Positions 7,204-7,307 of a DNA stretch of 7,307 nucleotides are shown here, one piece after another. The position numbers and the translations under genes were made by a program. The notes under the pieces were generated by a model, which was given only the letters and a program-made list of their open reading frames with translations, had not been told where the DNA came from and ran no database searches. Positions within the stretch are counted from its first letter, which is position 1, and every line of letters begins with the position of its first letter. This DNA is from Prevotellaceae bacterium UBA1716 (lineage in GTDB: Bacteria > Bacteroidota > Bacteroidia > Bacteroidales > Bacteroidaceae): positions 1-7,307 of the forward strand of contig DCIW01000048.1 of the NCBI GenBank assembly GCA_002317225.1, read 5' to 3'.

Positions 7204-7245
7204 CGCTTCGCTCACATTCTATCTTTTTCAAACGAAAGCGCAGCG
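7204..7245. other. GC-rich imperfect inverted repeat upstream of the lipoprotein gene
   Basis: CGCTTCGCT (7204-7212) is complementary to AGCGCAGCG (7237-7245) at 8 of 9 positions, with a 24-base loop. A second pairing register is possible because each arm is itself a doubled CGCT or AGCG: 7204-7210 with CGAAAGCG 7233-7240, one bulge. In the minus-strand direction it lies about 40-80 bases before the ATG at 7164 and overlaps the unlikely GTG start at 7215. No T run follows on either side, so it is a weak terminator candidate; a leader structure or a dispersed repeat end is also possible. Confidence 0.35.
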
Positions 7246-7307
7246 CCTAAAATGGCCTCAAATGGAAGCTAACATCTTAACTATCAGACTGAATCAAGGG
7301 GTCAGAC

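Noticed and set aside
7277..7307. Possible last codons of a further minus-strand gene (frame ending in TAA at 7279-7277)
   Set aside because: Only nine codons are visible and the other two frames also stop within 14 bases of the edge; nothing identifies a coding end.
7297..7307. AGGGGTCAGAC at the right edge, resembling motifs seen at REP/IS200-like element ends
   Set aside because: Eleven bases at a cut edge without a transposase or partner repeat cannot support a mobile-element call.
7216..7307. Bacteroidota-type promoter (TTTG at -33, TAnnTTTG at -7) for the minus-strand gene
   Set aside because: Only partial matches such as TTG with TAGCTT at a spacing that does not fit well; not strong enough to annotate.

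Overview
The window looks like chromosomal DNA of a Bacteroidales bacterium, most likely a Prevotella-type gut, oral or rumen species. The evidence is the protein content (secreted subtilase and leucine-rich-repeat protein with Bacteroidota C-terminal tails), A-rich gene leaders instead of strong Shine-Dalgarno sites, and strong use of CTC (Leu), AAG (Lys) and CGT/CGC (Arg). The species cannot be fixed from this sequence alone.

Bases 1-6676 hold three genes in the same direction with gaps of only 21 and 25 bases, and no terminator-like hairpin was seen in the gaps. They are: (1) the C-terminal 216 codons of a beta-rich secreted or surface protein whose start lies left of the window; (2) a complete 789-residue secreted serine protease of the subtilisin family (S8), with Asp152, His220, Asn345 and Ser640, a large beta-rich insertion inside the catalytic domain, and a C-terminal domain typical of type IX secretion (T9SS) cargo; (3) a complete 1202-residue secreted leucine-rich-repeat protein made of three copies of a unit of about 350 residues (PKD-like strand module, LRR block, capping motif, Ig-like domain). 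Genes 1 and 3 end in the same short tail (NAKG...I..GKKYFNK), similar even in DNA, while the protease ends in a different, longer tail. Together they read as an envelope or secreted-protein operon: a protease with two adhesin- or scaffold-like partners. The partnership is inferred only from position.

Bases 6677-7307 change character. A strong hairpin (6708-6739) separates the operon from a convergent minus-strand gene, and that gene's stop codon lies in the hairpin loop. The minus-strand gene encodes a small lipoprotein with a lipobox near the N-terminus, a polar region with recurring D-S/T-hydrophobic motifs, a proline hinge and a C-terminal transmembrane helix. This is the layout of a unimolecular phage spanin (as in phage T1 gp11). 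Its codon use (ATA Ile, AGA/AGG/CGG Arg) differs clearly from the operon, which fits a phage or mobile origin. Upstream of it, 7204-7245 can form a GC-rich imperfect hairpin, and the rest of the right end to 7307 holds no supportable gene.

The most interesting lead is this possible spanin, which predicts a lysis gene (amidase or lysozyme) just beyond the right edge. The other main observations are the triplicated LRR architecture and the inserted beta domain of the protease.
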